NCBI GenBank assembly: GCA_020850915.1 | Contig: JADZDV010000108.1 | Span: 1-5,915, forward strand | Reading direction: 5' to 3' | Source of the DNA: Chloroflexota bacterium | GTDB lineage: Bacteria > Chloroflexota > UBA6077 > JADZDV01 | DNA: 5,915 bases | Part shown: positions 4,462 through 5,915 of the stretch, one piece after another | Layout of the letters: every line of letters starts with the position of its first letter | Numbering within the stretch: the first letter of the stretch is position 1 | Translations under genes and position numbers: made by a program | The notes under the pieces: model-generated | What the model saw: the letters and a program-made list of their open reading frames with translations, nothing else | Told to the model about the DNA's origin: nothing | Databases searched by the model: none

Positions 4462-5915
4462 TCAGTTCTTGACGCTGAAGTTCTTGCTGCTGGTCGCCGT
4501 ACCGACGGGTGTCGTGACGGTGATCCGCCCGGTCGACGCCCCGGCCGGGACAGTGGCGGTGATGCGCGTCGTAGACGTCCGAGTGAACGCCGCGAGCACG
4601 CCGCCGAAACGGACCTCTGTGGTGTTCTCGAAGTGGGACCCGGAGATCCTGACGCGGGTCCCAACCGCGCCGCGTGACGGACTGAACGAGTGAATTCTCG
4701 GCGGCACCAGCAGGGTGAATACATCGGTCCCCGTGGCAGAGCCAGTGAGCGTCTTGACCGTGACTCGGCCATTGCCGATGCTGTTCGGCACAGTCGCGGT
4801 AATCTGTGTTGGCGAGTCCACGGTGTACGGCGTGGCCGATGTCGTGCCGATCCTGACCGCGGTCACGTTCACGAAATTCGTACCGTGAATGGTGATCTGA
4901 GAGCCTGGCGCCCCGGTCGCCGGCGAGATGGCGGTCACAGTTGGCGGCGGGCCGCTCACGGCTACGGTGAACTTCTTGCTGCTCCGTGTGTCGGCGCTGT
5001 CGGTGGCCACCCGAATGTAGCCGGTCGTCGCTCCGTCCGGCACTGTGGCCTGTAACTGGGACGCGGACACGATGGTGAAGACGGCGCCGAGGCCGTTGAA
5101 CTCGACGATCGTCGTTCCGCCGAAGCCGCTGCCGTCTAGCGTGACCAGCGTGCCCGGCGAGCCGCTCGATGGGGAAAAGCTGGTGATGCGCGGCGAGTTC
5201 ACCGATCCGGACGTCACGCTGAACGTCCCGTCCGACTTGGTGTCACCCTCGTTGTTCGCCACGCGAATTCGGCCGGTGGTGCCATCGTCCGGCACGATCG
5301 CTCTGAGCTGGGTGTCTGAGTCGATGCTGAAGCTCGCGTTTGCGCCGTCGAACTCCACCACGACCGCGTCGATGAAACCCCGCCCGGTGATCGTCACCTC
5401 CGTTCCGCGGGGTCCGCTGGTTGGCGTGAAGCTTGTCACCTCCGGCGCTCGCCGCTCCGTCACCGTGAAGCGTCCGCTGCTTGTGGTCGTACCCGCCGGG
5501 CCGGTGATCTTGATTGGTCCCGAGCTGGCCCCCAGCGGCACGCTGGTGTGGATCTCCGTGTTAGAGACCACCGCGAAGAAGGCGCCCGAGTTGTTGAACT
5601 GGACCTGCGTCGCGCCAGTGAAGTCCGACCCGGTGACGGTCACGGGCTGGCCAGGCGGGCCGCTGGTGGGCGTGAACGACGTGATCGTGATTGGGTCCAG
5701 CACCGTGAACGAGCCGGGACTCTGACCCGTACCAGCCGACCCGGTCACCGTCACGAACCCGGACGTCGCGCCTGACGGAACGGTGGCACGTATCTGGAAC
5801 AGCGAGTCCACGGTGAAGGTAGCCGACACACCGTTGAACTTCACGACCGTGATGTTTGAGAAGTAGTTGCCGCTGATCGTGACGGTGATGCCTGGGGCGC
5901 CCTGGCTTGGGGAGA
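4462..5915 (-). CDS. IPT/TIG-repeat protein, C-terminal part (5' end outside window)
   Basis: The frame is open from the right edge to TGA 4464..4462, giving 483 visible residues; a GTG at 5844 lies inside a repeat (TVVKFNGVSATF) and is not the start. The whole visible part is six IPT/TIG immunoglobulin-like repeats of about 81-84 residues, the first incomplete. Each has an opening strand with SFxPxSGxxG, then a VTxxGxxF strand, a VxFNG-like turn, (A/T)xVPxGAxTGxIxV, and a Ser/Thr/Gly-rich linker. The composition (Ser, Thr, Gly, Val; no visible Cys) fits an extracellular stalk or adhesin-like protein. It ends at FSVKN right after the last strand, without LPxTG, membrane helix or secretion-type tail, so any export signal or catalytic domain must be N-terminal, outside the window. 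Function is unknown; cell-surface binding or a stalk for another domain is the usual role. It is convergent with the monooxygenase. Confidence 0.9.
   Translation of the reverse strand, partial: SPSQGAPGITVTISGNYFSNITVVKFNGVSATFTVDSLFQIRATVPSGATSGFVTVTGSAGTGQSPGSFTVLDPITITSFTPTSGPPGQPVTVTGSDFTGATQVQFNNSGAFFAVVSNTEIHTSVPLGASSGPIKITGPAGTTTSSGRFTVTERRAPEVTSFTPTSGPRGTEVTITGRGFIDAVVVEFDGANASFSIDSDTQLRAIVPDDGTTGRIRVANNEGDTKSDGTFSVTSGSVNSPRITSFSPSSGSPGTLVTLDGSGFGGTTIVEFNGLGAVFTIVSASQLQATVPDGATTGYIRVATDSADTRSSKKFTVAVSGPPPTVTAISPATGAPGSQITIHGTNFVNVTAVRIGTTSATPYTVDSPTQITATVPNSIGNGRVTVKTLTGSATGTDVFTLLVPPRIHSFSPSRGAVGTRVRISGSHFENTTEVRFGGVLAAFTRTSTTRITATVPAGASTGRITVTTPVGTATSSKNFSVKN
4465..5915 (-). repeat. 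Six tandem IPT/TIG coding repeats, period about 245 bp
   Basis: Approximate units from N- to C-terminus: 5915..5692 (partial), 5691..5446, 5445..5194, 5193..4945, 4944..4702 and 4701..4465. The opening motifs are SPSQGAPG, SFTPTSGPPG, SFTPTSGPRG, SFSPSSGSPG, AISPATGAPG and SFSPSRGAVG. The VxFNG-like turn reads VKFNG, VQFNN, VEFDG, VEFNG, VRIGT and VRFGG. Units two to four look most alike; the fifth is the most divergent, with VRIGT and AISPATG. Unit lengths vary by a few codons in the linkers. Confidence 0.85.

Noticed and set aside
5045..5725. Plus-strand frame of 226 codons with repetitive sequence (PLVGVKLV-like)
   Set aside because: Its periodicity is the reverse-strand echo of the TIG repeats; the minus strand carries the genuine repeat motifs.
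4465..5915. Tandem ~245-bp periodicity considered as a CRISPR or satellite array
   Set aside because: The units are protein-coding TIG domains, too long and too diverged in DNA for a CRISPR array.
1..5915. Transposase, integrase, tRNA/rRNA, toxin-antitoxin or defence genes
   Set aside because: I looked for their motifs on both strands and found none; every sizeable frame with protein-like features is accounted for.

Overview
The window is a high-GC bacterial chromosomal segment with five genes that strictly alternate in strand: -, +, -, +, -. Two of them are cut by the window edges. High GC, GC-rich third positions (which leave long open antisense frames), good Shine-Dalgarno sites and one GTG start fit a free-living GC-rich bacterium. 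Nothing seen fixes the phylum. A Chloroflexota or similar soil/environmental lineage is only a guess from the gene mix.

Layout. (1) 1-197, minus: the start of a small four-cysteine zinc-ribbon protein, running off the left edge. (2) 198-619: an unusually long divergent intergenic region, less GC-rich than the genes over most of its length, holding several short dyads and an imperfect direct repeat. (3) 620-1813, plus: a class V PLP-dependent aminotransferase closest to the PucG type, (S)-ureidoglycine--glyoxylate transaminase. (4) 1830-1863: a perfect 11-bp stem between two convergent stop codons, probably a bidirectional terminator. (5) 1871-3121, minus: a 416-residue alpha/beta hydrolase with a helical N-terminal region (FrsA/DUF1100 or 2,6-dihydroxypseudooxynicotine hydrolase type). 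(6) 3122-3298: a 177-bp divergent control region with three adjacent dyads and a leader hairpin in front of each flanking gene. (7) 3299-4381, plus: a luciferase-like (LLM) flavin-dependent monooxygenase resembling dimethylsulfone monooxygenase SfnG. (8) 4390-4446: a weaker hairpin between convergent stops. (9) 4462-5915, minus: the C-terminal part of a protein built of tandem IPT/TIG immunoglobulin-like repeats, continuing past the right edge.

How they may work together. No two neighbours share a strand, so there is no classical operon. The hydrolase and the monooxygenase share one divergent control region and may be co-regulated. With the aminotransferase, the three middle genes look like scavenging of small N- or S-containing organic compounds (monooxygenation, hydrolysis, amino-group recovery). 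That pathway is inference; the family calls rest on motifs. The zinc-ribbon and TIG-repeat genes are probably unrelated. I see no mobile element, CRISPR array, RNA gene, toxin-antitoxin pair or defence system.
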